Below, piece by piece: positions 25,693 to 34,354 of a DNA stretch of 39,041 nucleotides; within the stretch, counting starts at the first letter, position 1, and every line of letters begins with the position of its first letter. The position numbers and the translations under genes are program-made. The stretch spans positions 1-39,041 of the forward strand of contig NZ_FNPL01000021.1 of the NCBI RefSeq assembly GCF_900107305.1, given 5' to 3'. The notes beneath the pieces were generated by a model. That model searched no databases. It saw nothing but the letters and a program-made list of their open reading frames with translations, and was not told the origin of the DNA. The DNA is from Thermoactinomyces sp. DSM 45892 (lineage in GTDB: Bacteria; Bacillota; Bacilli; Thermoactinomycetales; Thermoactinomycetaceae).

Positions 25693-26955
25693 GTGAGAAT
25701 GGGATGTGGATTTGTGAATACGGTTGACGAATTTCATAATTGGAAACGAAATATTGCTTTTTTCTTAGGTGGCCAAACGATCTCTTTCTTTGGATCTTCG
25801 CTAGTGCAATATGCAATCATGTGGTATATCACCTTACAAACACAATCAGGTGTCATGATGACGATCTCCATTATCTGCGGCTTTGTACCTACTTTTTTTC
25901 TTTCTCCCTTTGCGGGTGTGTGGGCGGATCGATATAACCGAAAAATGTTAATCATGATATCAGACTCACTTATCGCAATAGCGACCTTGATTCTAGCAAT
26001 CATCTTTCTCATGGGCTATAAGTCACTTTGGTTACTATTTGTAGTCTCTGCTGTGCGTGCTCTAGGGACGGGTGTACAGACGCCAACGGTTGGAGCCATT
26101 CTCCCCCAATTAGTCCCGAGTGAACATTTGACAAGAATTAGTGGGATTAACAGTAGTATTCAAGCCACTGTTATGCTAGTTTCTCCAATGGTAGGCGGTG
26201 CACTTCTCACGTTTGCTTCGATTGAAGCGATTTTCTTTATCGATGTGGTGACAGCGATTATTGGAGTGGGGATTATGCTACTCTTTATCAAAGTCCCGAC
26301 CCATGCAAAAGCGATGCAGGAACAAACCACTAGTTACCTAAACGATATGAAACTAGGATTTTCCTACATACGGAATCATGAATATGTAAAGAAATTCTTT
26401 ATCTTTATCGGCGTTTTTTTTATCTTAGCGGCTCCCGTTGCGTTCCTAACTCCGTTGCAAGTCTCGCGTACATTTGGAAATGATGTTTGGAGACTTACGG
26501 CAGTTGAGGTTACTTTTTCAGTGGGAATGATACTCGGAGGGCTTGTGATGTCTGCATGGGGAGGATTCCAGAATCGGATTCATACGATGACGGTTGCAAG
26601 TCTCATCATGGGGGCGTGTACGTTCGCACTCGGGGTGATTCCGAATTTTTGGCTGTACCTCGTTTTTATGGTGATCATCGGAGTTGCTATGCCGATGTTT
26701 AACACGCCTTCTACCGTATTACTACAGGAAAAAGTAGATCCCGACTACATGGGAAGAGTTTTTGGTGTTTTAGGAATGATTTCTACCTCTATGATGCCAC
26801 TTGGTATGTTAATCTTCGGACCGATTGCGGATAAGATTCCCATTGAGTGGTTGCTTATCGGTACCGGAACATTGATCTTTATCCAAGGCTTCTTCTTACG
26901 AGGGACTAAAGCACTAGTGGAGGCAGGGGAACCAACTGTCGAACTGGCAAAATAA
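25693..26955 (+). CDS. MFS transporter (MFS_3, drug-exporter type)
   Basis: A 420-residue membrane protein with about 12 predicted helices. The loop after helix 2 reads GVWADRYNRKMLI, the MFS motif A (GxxxDRxxRK). The N-terminal block NWKRNIAFFLGGQTISFFGS and the QYAIMWYITL that follows are typical for the MFS_3 group that contains macrolide exporter MefA and related permeases. The substrate cannot be told from sequence. The start is uncertain: GTG 25693, ATG 25699 and GTG 25714 are all in frame and none has a strong ribosome-binding site. Confidence 0.88.
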   Translation: MRMGCGFVNTVDEFHNWKRNIAFFLGGQTISFFGSSLVQYAIMWYITLQTQSGVMMTISIICGFVPTFFLSPFAGVWADRYNRKMLIMISDSLIAIATLILAIIFLMGYKSLWLLFVVSAVRALGTGVQTPTVGAILPQLVPSEHLTRISGINSSIQATVMLVSPMVGGALLTFASIEAIFFIDVVTAIIGVGIMLLFIKVPTHAKAMQEQTTSYLNDMKLGFSYIRNHEYVKKFFIFIGVFFILAAPVAFLTPLQVSRTFGNDVWRLTAVEVTFSVGMILGGLVMSAWGGFQNRIHTMTVASLIMGACTFALGVIPNFWLYLVFMVIIGVAMPMFNTPSTVLLQEKVDPDYMGRVFGVLGMISTSMMPLGMLIFGPIADKIPIEWLLIGTGTLIFIQGFFLRGTKALVEAGEPTVELAK

Positions 26956-26967
26956 ATATAATGGAGC

Positions 26968-27011
26968 AAAAGAGATGCCTTCTCCTCTTAAGGAAAGGGC
27001 ATCTCTTTTTG
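26968..27011 (+). terminator. intrinsic terminator
   Basis: AAAAGAGATGCC (26968-26979) pairs with GGCATCTCTTTT (26998-27009), followed by T. Confidence 0.88.
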
Positions 27012-27159
27012 TATCAATAGAGTAGAGGGAACGCTGGATCCGTTTGTATAGATTGTTTTCCTAATATTCATTCAGTGTACAAGGATTTTCTATCTATCTA
27101 CCGAAAATAAAAATGAGAGTATTTGTTTTAATAATGAGATAATAAAAGGAGATTACGAG

Positions 27160-28890
27160 ATGAGAAAATGGTTATTATCTTCTATTGTGTGGATGTTAAC
27201 GGTTATCTTGATCGCTTCAGGAATGCCTCATGATGCATCGGCTAATAAGACAGCAGGTGAAAATGGACAGTACCTAGTCGTTGACTTGCAAAAAGAAGGG
27301 GGAAAAATCCGAATCAATAAATGGAGCATCGAAGACGGGGAAGCGGAGGGGAGTATGGCTACTCCACAACAAAGTGAGCTTGATCCCCAAACTCAAGCTG
27401 ATACTCTTTTAATCAAAGACAGAACAGGGAAGATCCTCTACCAAACACCTTTCCAGTTCCCGATCGTTAGAACCGTTCCTCCCATTATGCCAGGTCAAAA
27501 AACAAATGATCATACTCCTCACCAAGTACCCATCAAAGAGCCAGAAGTTACGTTGATTCTACCTTATTTCCATGAAGCCACCACAGTGGAGGTAAAGAGT
27601 TCAGAAACCAAGGTAACGACTCAGTCCATGATTCCGAAAAGCGTGCAAGTCGATTCACATAAGAAAAAAGTGAAACCCCCGAAAAATAATGGCAAGTTTG
27701 AGATTCTCTTGTTGCCTAGTGGATATGATGAGAGCAGTATGGATGAGTTTGAACAGCAAGTTAGCCATATCAAGCAAGCCATTCAAACGACAGAGCCATT
27801 TGCCTCCTATCTCGATAAAGTTACCATCCATACAATCGATGAGTCTAAGCCTCTCGGCTGTCTAGAAGGCGCGCAAAATATTGCTCGGTTACTTGTATGT
27901 AACGATACTAAAGTAACCTCGGCTGCTGCTCACTCTGGCTATGGCTATGATGAGATCATCGTCATCCACAATACTGATAACTATGGTGGTTCAGGCATGC
28001 GAGACTATAGTGTTACTGGCTTTAAGACAAACAGCTATTCTACCTATACGGTTGTTTATGATGGGGAGTGGACGGCAAGGATGGCCATTCATGAACTAGG
28101 ACATTCGTTTGGAAATCTCTGTGATGAATACATGTACGGGGATGAGGGATATAGCTATGTGAACTGCACAAACTGCCGTAAAGATAAAAGTGATCTGGAG
28201 AAATACGTGAAGGGAGAGTGTAGTGTAGGTTGTGATGCGAAGCCGGATTACTTCCGAGCCGAAGATAGCATTATGCTCACTCTATCGATTCCTACTTTTA
28301 ATGATGTGAGTATCAAAGCAGATTTTGCCCCGTATGGCTTAGAAAAGCGCCTGCAATTTTTCACAGGAACAGAGCAGCCGAAGACAGTCAAACGGCTACA
28401 GGTGGATCAAACGAAAGTCAACTTAAAACCAGGAGAAGCAATCCAACTAGCCGTGATCGCTACCTATGAAGACGGAACCAAGGAAGATGTAGCTTATGTA
28501 GCAAATTGGCGTGCGAGTAGTGAAAAAAAGATTAGCCTTTCGCAAGGATACATGCGGGCGATTTCCTCAGGAAAGGTGCAAGTAAAAGCTTCTTATGGAG
28601 GGAAAACAGTATCCGTCTCAGTCAAGATAGAAGCACCTAAAAAATTGATGGTAAGCGAAGGTGAGATAACACTCAAGTCAGGGGAACGAAAGGACATTAC
28701 CGTACAAGCGATCTACCTGGATGGCACAATCCAAGACGTAACGCAGGATGTCATTTGGAAAACATCTAAGAAAAGAGTGGCTACGATGGAACATGGAGTA
28801 ATCTTCGCTCATGAAAAGGGGAAGGCTGTATTGACAGGGGTTTATAATGGGAGGGTAATTAAGATTTATGTACGAGTGAATAAATTGTAA
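27160..28890 (+). CDS. secreted M64 family metallopeptidase with two Ig-like domains
   Basis: A 576-residue exported protein. The signal peptide (1 to about 28, ending ASA) is followed by a prodomain-like region with a Pro/Lys-rich linker. The peptidase M64 (IgA peptidase) domain covers about 180-410 and has the zinc motif HELGHSFGNLCDEY (H311, E312, H315). Two Big_2-like Ig domains follow, at about 410-495 and 496-576, each with the TYEDGT or IYLDGT turn. A cysteine cluster CTNCRK...CSVGCD after the active site is notable. ATG 27160 has AAAAGGAG upstream. It is alone in its transcript, between two terminators. The natural substrate is unknown. Confidence 0.88.
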   Translation: MRKWLLSSIVWMLTVILIASGMPHDASANKTAGENGQYLVVDLQKEGGKIRINKWSIEDGEAEGSMATPQQSELDPQTQADTLLIKDRTGKILYQTPFQFPIVRTVPPIMPGQKTNDHTPHQVPIKEPEVTLILPYFHEATTVEVKSSETKVTTQSMIPKSVQVDSHKKKVKPPKNNGKFEILLLPSGYDESSMDEFEQQVSHIKQAIQTTEPFASYLDKVTIHTIDESKPLGCLEGAQNIARLLVCNDTKVTSAAAHSGYGYDEIIVIHNTDNYGGSGMRDYSVTGFKTNSYSTYTVVYDGEWTARMAIHELGHSFGNLCDEYMYGDEGYSYVNCTNCRKDKSDLEKYVKGECSVGCDAKPDYFRAEDSIMLTLSIPTFNDVSIKADFAPYGLEKRLQFFTGTEQPKTVKRLQVDQTKVNLKPGEAIQLAVIATYEDGTKEDVAYVANWRASSEKKISLSQGYMRAISSGKVQVKASYGGKTVSVSVKIEAPKKLMVSEGEITLKSGERKDITVQAIYLDGTIQDVTQDVIWKTSKKRVATMEHGVIFAHEKGKAVLTGVYNGRVIKIYVRVNKL

Positions 28891-28925
28891 CTTTCCTACA
28901 ATCCAGTCATAATTTCTAAATAACT

Positions 28926-28967
28926 AAAGCTATTACTTTGAGTAAATGATCACAAAGTAATAGCTTT
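28926..28967 (+). terminator. hairpin terminator
   Basis: AAAGCTATTACTTTG (28926-28940) pairs exactly with 28953-28967, followed by a short T-rich stretch. Its stem is nearly the same sequence as the core of the hairpin at 35655-35710. Confidence 0.8.
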
Positions 28968-29096
28968 TACTCTTTTATGGCTCTTTATTTTTCATAAAGA
29001 AAAAATATTTTGGGAGAGAATCATGGTTTTAATCATGTTTTAATAGGGGTATACACCAAGTGAAATAGATATTGGTAGAGCCAAGGAAGTGATAGA

Positions 29097-29246
29097 ATGA
29101 ATGCATTAGAGAGACTAAATCAGTTAAATCGAGACTTGTTAGAGATTACTTATTGTCGATTGGATGTATCGAAACTGGAGAAGGAGATCATCCACCGTGA
29201 ATGGGATCGTCTACAGGTGTATGCTGTAAAAGAGGAGATCGCTTAG
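29097..29246 (+). CDS. 49-residue hypothetical protein
   Basis: A short gene from ATG 29097 to TAG 29244-29246 with a good ribosome-binding site (AAGGAAGTGAT, about 4 to 8 bases upstream). The product is one charged, probably helical stretch (LERLNQLNRDLLEITYCRLD, then KLEKEI). Short helical spore-related proteins of the Spo0E phosphatase type have a comparable length but need an SxxxD motif, and here only SKLEKE is seen. Family not assigned. Its stop overlaps the end of the convergent acetyltransferase gene by 4 bases. Confidence 0.55.
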   Translation: MNALERLNQLNRDLLEITYCRLDVSKLEKEIIHREWDRLQVYAVKEEIA

Positions 29247-29818
29247 GGGCTTGATTCCTGAATGGTAAGATGTGATTTCTGTATATTTTCCCAATGAGCA
29301 TAATCTTGTTTATGTACTCCATGTAATACACAAGGCTCTCCTAGTTGATTCTCTATTTTCTCTAATTCTCGTGGGAATTGGTTTTCGATATGTAGTCGAA
29401 TGTAAGGTAATTTTTCTTGTGCCTTTTGTGATCGAACATTACGTTTACTTGCCCCTAAAAATACCCATTCTAACCCTATTTCATAAAAAGCAATTTTTAA
29501 AATAAGATGCTTTGACTCCTCGTTGTATCCCTTACCCCAAAAAGGATAACTAATCCATGTCCCTAAATGAGCCAATCCATTCTGGCGATCGATATCTTTT
29601 AGTGTAGTGTGACCAATGACTTCCTCCACTTCGTTTAGAATCACTCTCGAAAGCACTTTTCCTTCTGTTTCAGCCAGTATCGTACTCTCGATAAAAGTAC
29701 GTGTGTCGTCGATTGTGCCTTTTGGTAACGTCAGCGCTGTACGTACATGTTCTTCCTGAGAGCCGTGATAAATCTGATCGGCGTATTGTAAATCGTTTTT
29801 TACTAACTGTGTTCTCAT
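29243..29818 (-). CDS. GNAT family N-acetyltransferase (RimJ/RimL type)
   Basis: A 191-residue GNAT protein. The acetyl-CoA-binding motif A region reads WISYPFWGKGYNEESKHLIL (W-GKGYxxE), followed by a motif B region (GLEWVFLGASKRNVRSQKAQEKL) with the Asn/Ser pattern of RimJ/RimL enzymes. The acceptor is unknown. It starts 16 bases after the fluC genes on the same strand, so it may be the last gene of that minus-strand group. Confidence 0.85.
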   Translation of the reverse strand: MRTQLVKNDLQYADQIYHGSQEEHVRTALTLPKGTIDDTRTFIESTILAETEGKVLSRVILNEVEEVIGHTTLKDIDRQNGLAHLGTWISYPFWGKGYNEESKHLILKIAFYEIGLEWVFLGASKRNVRSQKAQEKLPYIRLHIENQFPRELEKIENQLGEPCVLHGVHKQDYAHWENIQKSHLTIQESSP

Positions 29819-29833
29819 ATCAAATTTCTCCCC

Positions 29834-30196
29834 CTAATATACTGTTTGTCCGACCCAATAACCTATAAATGCGAGGAAAATCCCGATCGTGTAGCTTACA
29901 CCAAGGTACAGTAAGAACTTCTTCCACTCCCTCGATTGTTTCAGTTGTTCACACTCCCAGTGTAATGTCGAGAAGGTAGTGAACGCCCCTAAAAAGCCTG
30001 TCCCCACTAATAACATCCACAGCTCAGATAATCGTATTCCACTTGTTAAACCTAGAAGAAATGCACCTAAAAGATTAATAATCAACGTACCATATGGGAA
30101 GCTAGGCATGGGCTTATTCATTCGCCGACTAATCCAGAATCGGGAGAGGGCTCCGAGAAATCCTCCAATCCCCACTAATAAACTGTTAACCATCAT
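29834..30196 (-). CDS. fluC: fluoride channel subunit FluC/CrcB
   Basis: A 120-residue protein with four membrane helices. It shows the family motifs GGFLGALSRFW, GTLIINLLGAFLLG and GAFTTFSTL; the TTFST stretch includes the pore and central Na+ region. FluC proteins form dual-topology dimers that export fluoride. Its ATG (30196) overlaps the stop of the upstream paralogue by 4 bases (ATGA), implying coupled translation and a heterodimer. Confidence 0.93.
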   Translation of the reverse strand: MMVNSLLVGIGGFLGALSRFWISRRMNKPMPSFPYGTLIINLLGAFLLGLTSGIRLSELWMLLVGTGFLGAFTTFSTLHWECEQLKQSREWKKFLLYLGVSYTIGIFLAFIGYWVGQTVY

Positions 30197-30597
30197 GCAT
30201 GCCCACCTTCCAATTGCTTCTTATCCCCTTGTTTTATTGCCACTTTATAACCGATCCAAGTTAAAAATAAGCCCCCCCATAGTGATAGGAACAAATAAAA
30301 AAATCCCATGATCCATAGTCCACCATCCAGCATCTTTACTATCTCCACACTAAATGTAGAGAAAGTAGTGAACGCCCCAATAAACCCTGTAGCAAATCCT
30401 GTTCGAAACCAAGAAGGGATATTTTTGCTCTGCATAGACCAGATCGTAAACCAGCTGAGTAAGAAACAACCAATGAAATTGATAATTAGGGTTCCGAGAG
30501 GAAATCCATAGAGTTCCCCTGAAGGAAAGAAAATGCCAACGTAGTAGCGAAGCAAAGCACCAAGTATCCCAGCTAAACCAATCATCCAATACATCAC
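30193..30597 (-). CDS. fluC: fluoride channel subunit FluC/CrcB (paralogue)
   Basis: A 134-residue FluC protein with motifs AGILGALLRYYVG, GTLIINFIGCFLL and GAFTTFSTF. It is the promoter-proximal partner of the next gene. Tandem crcB pairs with fixed opposite membrane orientations are common in Bacillales. A GAGGAGG site precedes the ATG. I looked for a fluoride riboswitch upstream; only a small hairpin (AGATAGG with CCTATCT) next to the Shine-Dalgarno is present and the riboswitch consensus is not met. Confidence 0.93.
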   Translation of the reverse strand: MMYWMIGLAGILGALLRYYVGIFFPSGELYGFPLGTLIINFIGCFLLSWFTIWSMQSKNIPSWFRTGFATGFIGAFTTFSTFSVEIVKMLDGGLWIMGFFYLFLSLWGGLFLTWIGYKVAIKQGDKKQLEGGHA

Positions 30598-30611
30598 GGC
30601 GGTATCCCTCC

Positions 30612-31106
30612 TCAGATAGGGTCATCAGCTTTATATCCTATCTTCCCCAGAAATGAACCTGAATCAAAGCTACACTCAATCAAAACAGGCTGGTTTTCTT
30701 CATTAAATAATAGTAGATTCGGGTGGGAATGGGAACCGGATTTATTGATGATTACAATCACTTCGGACATGTAGCCTGTGATGATACTATCTTTTTGAAC
30801 ATAAATGGGAGGTTCTAAGGGTACTCGAATCATCAGTTGATTTTTTGCTTCTAGATTTGCTTGTGGACTTCTTCGGATTAATCGACCCAGCATGTTCTTT
30901 ATTTCTAGTTGGATATTAAGGGAGTTTTGTAGGTTTGCTATGACCTTTTCTTGAGATGTATCAAAGATTTCAATAGGAGGCATGAAAGCGGATGGAGAAG
31001 TTGCGTGGATCTTTGGAAAATGGAGTGTTACCATGGTAACTATCACAAAAGATAAGATGGATCTTTTTCGATTCAAGCGATTCACTCCCAGTGGCATGTG
31101 ATTCAT
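30612..31106 (-). CDS. hypothetical secreted protein
   Basis: A 164-residue protein with a probable signal peptide (RKRSILSFVIVTMVTLHFPK, then cleavage after IHA or thereabouts). The mature part is beta-rich and of unknown family (for example IRVPLEPPIYVQKDS, ITGYMSEVIVIINKSG). ATG 31106 is chosen: AAAGGG lies 10 bases upstream and it places the hydrophobic segment at the N-terminus. The frame is open upstream to 31295 but that part is not protein-like and would run into the divergent transporter promoter region. It is 15 bases before the fluC pair and may share their transcript. Confidence 0.6.
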   Translation of the reverse strand: MNHMPLGVNRLNRKRSILSFVIVTMVTLHFPKIHATSPSAFMPPIEIFDTSQEKVIANLQNSLNIQLEIKNMLGRLIRRSPQANLEAKNQLMIRVPLEPPIYVQKDSIITGYMSEVIVIINKSGSHSHPNLLLFNEENQPVLIECSFDSGSFLGKIGYKADDPI

Positions 31107-31349
31107 GGATAGTATGCCCTTTGTTTTTTCCGTAAAACAAGGCTTAATGCAATTTCCTTGAAATAAGTGTTCGTTTTCTTCTTGCTTTTGTAGAGTATTT
31201 TGCTTAACTAAAATGAAAGGAGTGCATCTATACGAACGGTAGTAGTGACGAATAGAAAGATGACTATACAAGATAGCCCCTTTCTTTGCAAGCAAAAACG
31301 AAAACTAGGGAATACTAGGTTCATCATTTCTTCCCACGGAGGTGTAAGA

Positions 31350-32546
31350 ATGGATAAGCTAGAAATTCGCAATCTTACTAAGGTTTTTGGACGTTCACCG
31401 AAGAGAGCCTTGAAGCTGTTAGACGAGGGCAAAGGGAAAGAAGAAATTTTAAAAGAGACCGGTTGTACTGTTGGTGTAAATCGCGCTACGTTTGACATAC
31501 ATAATGGAGAAATTTTTGTGATTATGGGCTTGTCCGGAAGTGGTAAATCCACTGTGGTTCGTCTCCTAAATAGACTAATCGAACCAACAGATGGATCTAT
31601 TTTATTGGATAACAAAGACATTATGAAAATGTCTGTCGAGAATGTACGCGAAATACGCAGAAAAAAGATGGGGATGGTTTTTCAGAAGTTTGCCCTCTTT
31701 CCTCATCGAACGGTATTGGAAAACGTGGAGTTTGGATTGGAAATTCAGGGGGTTGCAAAAGTAGAGCGTCAAAAAAGGGCGATGGATTCCTTAGAATTAG
31801 TAGGCTTGGGTAACTATGCGGACCAAAACCCAGATCAATTAAGTGGCGGGATGCAACAAAGGGTCGGGCTTGCGCGTGCCTTGGCAAATGATCCGGATAT
31901 TTTGTTGATGGATGAAGCGTTTAGTGCACTAGATCCCCTGATTCGTAAGGAGATGCAAGATGAGTTAGTTGATCTCCAGCAACGCATGAAGAAGACGATT
32001 ATCTTCATCACCCACGATTTAGATGAAGCGATCCATATTGGCGATCGGATTATGTTAATGAGAGATGGTACGATCCAACAGATCGGAACTCCCGAAGAGA
32101 TCTTAACCAATCCTGCAAATGATTATGTAAAACGTTTTGTGAAGAACGTCGATTTAACCCATGTGATAACGGCAGAAGTGATTATGAAGCCAGCAGAGTC
32201 GATTATGATGGGGAAGGATGGACCACGTGTAGCACTAAAGAAAATGAAAGAGAAAGCGCTCCCTACTATCGTCGTAACGGATCGAAACCGTATGGTAAAA
32301 GGAATTGTGACAGCAGAAGGGTTAAAAGAAGCATTGGAAAAAAATCTTTCGCTAGAAGATATCCTGGTTGCAGATTGCGTCACTGTCTCAAAAGAAACAC
32401 CCATTAATGACCTTTTAGTACTGATGGCGGAAAGCGAATTTCTCTATCCTTCCATCGTGACGAATGAAGAGGGAAAACTAAAAGGCGTGATCGGAAGAGG
32501 CGCTTTATTTTCCGCGTTTGCAGGATATGGAGGTGAGAAAGAATGA
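31350..32546 (+). CDS. opuAA: glycine betaine/proline ABC transporter ATP-binding protein
   Basis: A 398-residue ATPase subunit of an osmoprotectant importer (OpuAA/ProV/GbuA type). It has Walker A GLSGSGKST (60-68), signature LSGGMQQR (164-171), Walker B ILLMDE (184-189) and switch H222. The C-terminal part (about 275-395) holds CBS domains, which in OpuA of Lactococcus sense ionic strength. The N-terminal FGRSPKRALKLLDEGKGKEE insert is typical of this group. ATG 31350 has GGAGGTG upstream. Its stop overlaps the start of the next gene by 4 bases. Confidence 0.94.
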   Translation: MDKLEIRNLTKVFGRSPKRALKLLDEGKGKEEILKETGCTVGVNRATFDIHNGEIFVIMGLSGSGKSTVVRLLNRLIEPTDGSILLDNKDIMKMSVENVREIRRKKMGMVFQKFALFPHRTVLENVEFGLEIQGVAKVERQKRAMDSLELVGLGNYADQNPDQLSGGMQQRVGLARALANDPDILLMDEAFSALDPLIRKEMQDELVDLQQRMKKTIIFITHDLDEAIHIGDRIMLMRDGTIQQIGTPEEILTNPANDYVKRFVKNVDLTHVITAEVIMKPAESIMMGKDGPRVALKKMKEKALPTIVVTDRNRMVKGIVTAEGLKEALEKNLSLEDILVADCVTVSKETPINDLLVLMAESEFLYPSIVTNEEGKLKGVIGRGALFSAFAGYGGEKE

Positions 32547-34270
32547 TTCCCAAGATTCCGCTTGCTGAATGGATCGAATGGCTAGTTAATTGGTTACAAG
32601 ATCATTTTGATCCACTCTTTCAGCTCATTAAAAATATGATTGAACCAACGGTTTCTTTTTTCACTAGAATTTTAAGCGTTCTACCACCACTTGCTACGAT
32701 TGGTATATTGATTTTCTTTATCTTGTGGATTACTCGAATTTGGACTGCGGTTCTGTCACTCGCCGGACTACTGCTCATATGGAATCTGGGATACTGGGAT
32801 GAGAGCATTCAGACCCTTTCATTAGTACTTACTTCCACCTTGATTGCGATTATCATCGGAATCCCCTTAGGTCTATGGTCTGGGCGAAATGATCGAGTAC
32901 AAGCCTTTTTAAAGCCTGTATTAGATTTTATGCAGACTATGCCAGCCTTTGTCTACCTTATTCCAGCCGTCTTCTTTTTCTCACTTGGAACCGTGCCGGG
33001 GGTCATCGCGTCTGTTGTTTTTTCCATGCCTCCTACAATCCGCTTTGCGAGTTTGGGATTACGACAAGTTTCGGTCGACCTAAAAGAAGCGGCCGAAGCC
33101 TTTGGTGCTACATCCTGGCAGAAGCTCATAAAAGTAGAGATCCCTCTTGCCCAGCAGACGATTCTCGCAGGAGTGAATCAGACGATTATGCTTTCTCTTT
33201 CTATGGTGGTTACGGCGAGTATGATTGGTGCTGAAGGGCTTGGTGCTGTCGTTTTAGAATCAATTACTCGATTAAAAGTGGGAATCGGGTTTGAAAGTGG
33301 GCTCGCCATCGTCATTATTGCGATCATTTTAGACCGTCTCACCCAGAATTTAGTTCAAAATAGGGAGGATGTAAGGAGTAGACAAAATCAAATTCCATTT
33401 CTTGCTAAAACAAGGAAATGGGTGGCTCCTGTAGCAATTCTCATGATTTTCGCATTGACGATCGCCAGCTTTGCACAGAGTGGGGTAAAGAGAAATGAGA
33501 TTAAACTCATCTATGTAAATTGGGTATCAGAAGAAGCGAGTACTTACACGCTAAAAAACATCTTAGAAAAAGAAGGCTTTCAAGTAAAGTTGATTCGAGT
33601 CGAGCCGGGACCGATGTATGATGCAATCGCAACCGGAAATGCAGATGCGATGGTAGCGGCTTGGCTCCCAACAACAGGTGCCCAATATTACGATCGGTAT
33701 AAAAAGGATCTGGTTAATTTAGGTGTGAATTTGGAAAAGACCCGTATTGGGCTAGTTGTTCCAAAATATGTAAATATCAATTCGATTGAGGAGTTGGCTT
33801 CTCAAAAAGAACAATTTGATCAAAAGATTATCGGGATTGATCCCGGCTCTGGGACGATGTTGCTGGCAAAGGAGACAATCAAGCAGTACAATCTGGGGAT
33901 GAAGCTGGTAGAGGGATCTGACGCGGCGATGGTAGCAGAATTAGATCGAGCGTACAAGAAAAAAGAACCGATTGTGATTACAGGTTGGACCCCGCATTGG
34001 ATGTTCCTTAAGTATGATTTGAAATACTTAGATGATCCAAAGAAAACCTTTGGAGAACCTGAAAACATCTACACGATCGTGCGAAAGGGCCTTAAAGAAG
34101 ATCAACCAGAGGCATTTAAAATGATTGATCAATTCTTTTGGACTGCTCGCGACATGGAAGAAGTCATGCTCGATGTCGCAAACGGCATGACCCCAGATCA
34201 AGCGGCAAAAAAATGGATTGAAAAACACCCGAAACAAGTTGCAGAGATCACAAGCGGTGTGCAAAAATAA
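32543..34270 (+). CDS. glycine betaine transporter permease fused to substrate-binding protein
   Basis: A 575-residue fusion. Residues about 45-270 form the permease, with the EAA loop EAAEAFGATSWQKLIKVEIP (182-201). A further helix at about 292-312 leads to an OpuAC-type binding domain (about 318-575). Aromatic-cage residues for quaternary amines are seen in YVNW, AAWLPTTG and GWTPHW. By family it takes up glycine betaine or a related compatible solute together with the preceding ATPase. The fused layout is that of lactococcal OpuABC rather than B. subtilis OpuA, where the binding protein is a separate lipoprotein. Confidence 0.93.
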   Translation: MIPKIPLAEWIEWLVNWLQDHFDPLFQLIKNMIEPTVSFFTRILSVLPPLATIGILIFFILWITRIWTAVLSLAGLLLIWNLGYWDESIQTLSLVLTSTLIAIIIGIPLGLWSGRNDRVQAFLKPVLDFMQTMPAFVYLIPAVFFFSLGTVPGVIASVVFSMPPTIRFASLGLRQVSVDLKEAAEAFGATSWQKLIKVEIPLAQQTILAGVNQTIMLSLSMVVTASMIGAEGLGAVVLESITRLKVGIGFESGLAIVIIAIILDRLTQNLVQNREDVRSRQNQIPFLAKTRKWVAPVAILMIFALTIASFAQSGVKRNEIKLIYVNWVSEEASTYTLKNILEKEGFQVKLIRVEPGPMYDAIATGNADAMVAAWLPTTGAQYYDRYKKDLVNLGVNLEKTRIGLVVPKYVNINSIEELASQKEQFDQKIIGIDPGSGTMLLAKETIKQYNLGMKLVEGSDAAMVAELDRAYKKKEPIVITGWTPHWMFLKYDLKYLDDPKKTFGEPENIYTIVRKGLKEDQPEAFKMIDQFFWTARDMEEVMLDVANGMTPDQAAKKWIEKHPKQVAEITSGVQK

Positions 34271-34281
34271 GTGAAAGTGTA

Positions 34282-34324
34282 GAGAGTCAATGTACTGGGA
34301 ACGAATAGTGGTACATTGACTCTC
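34282..34324 (+). terminator. perfect 14 bp hairpin after the betaine transporter
   Basis: GAGAGTCAATGTAC (34282-34295) and its exact complement at 34311-34324. No T-run follows, so it may be a processing or stability element. Confidence 0.6.
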
Positions 34325-34354
34325 AATATATTACATTTGCCAGCGGGTGAAAAT

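Noticed and set aside
30598-30660. Possible fluoride riboswitch before the fluC pair
   Set aside because: The stretch CTGATGAC is present on the minus strand, but the pseudoknot partners and GGNGATGG start are missing. The segment also overlaps the end of the upstream coding region.
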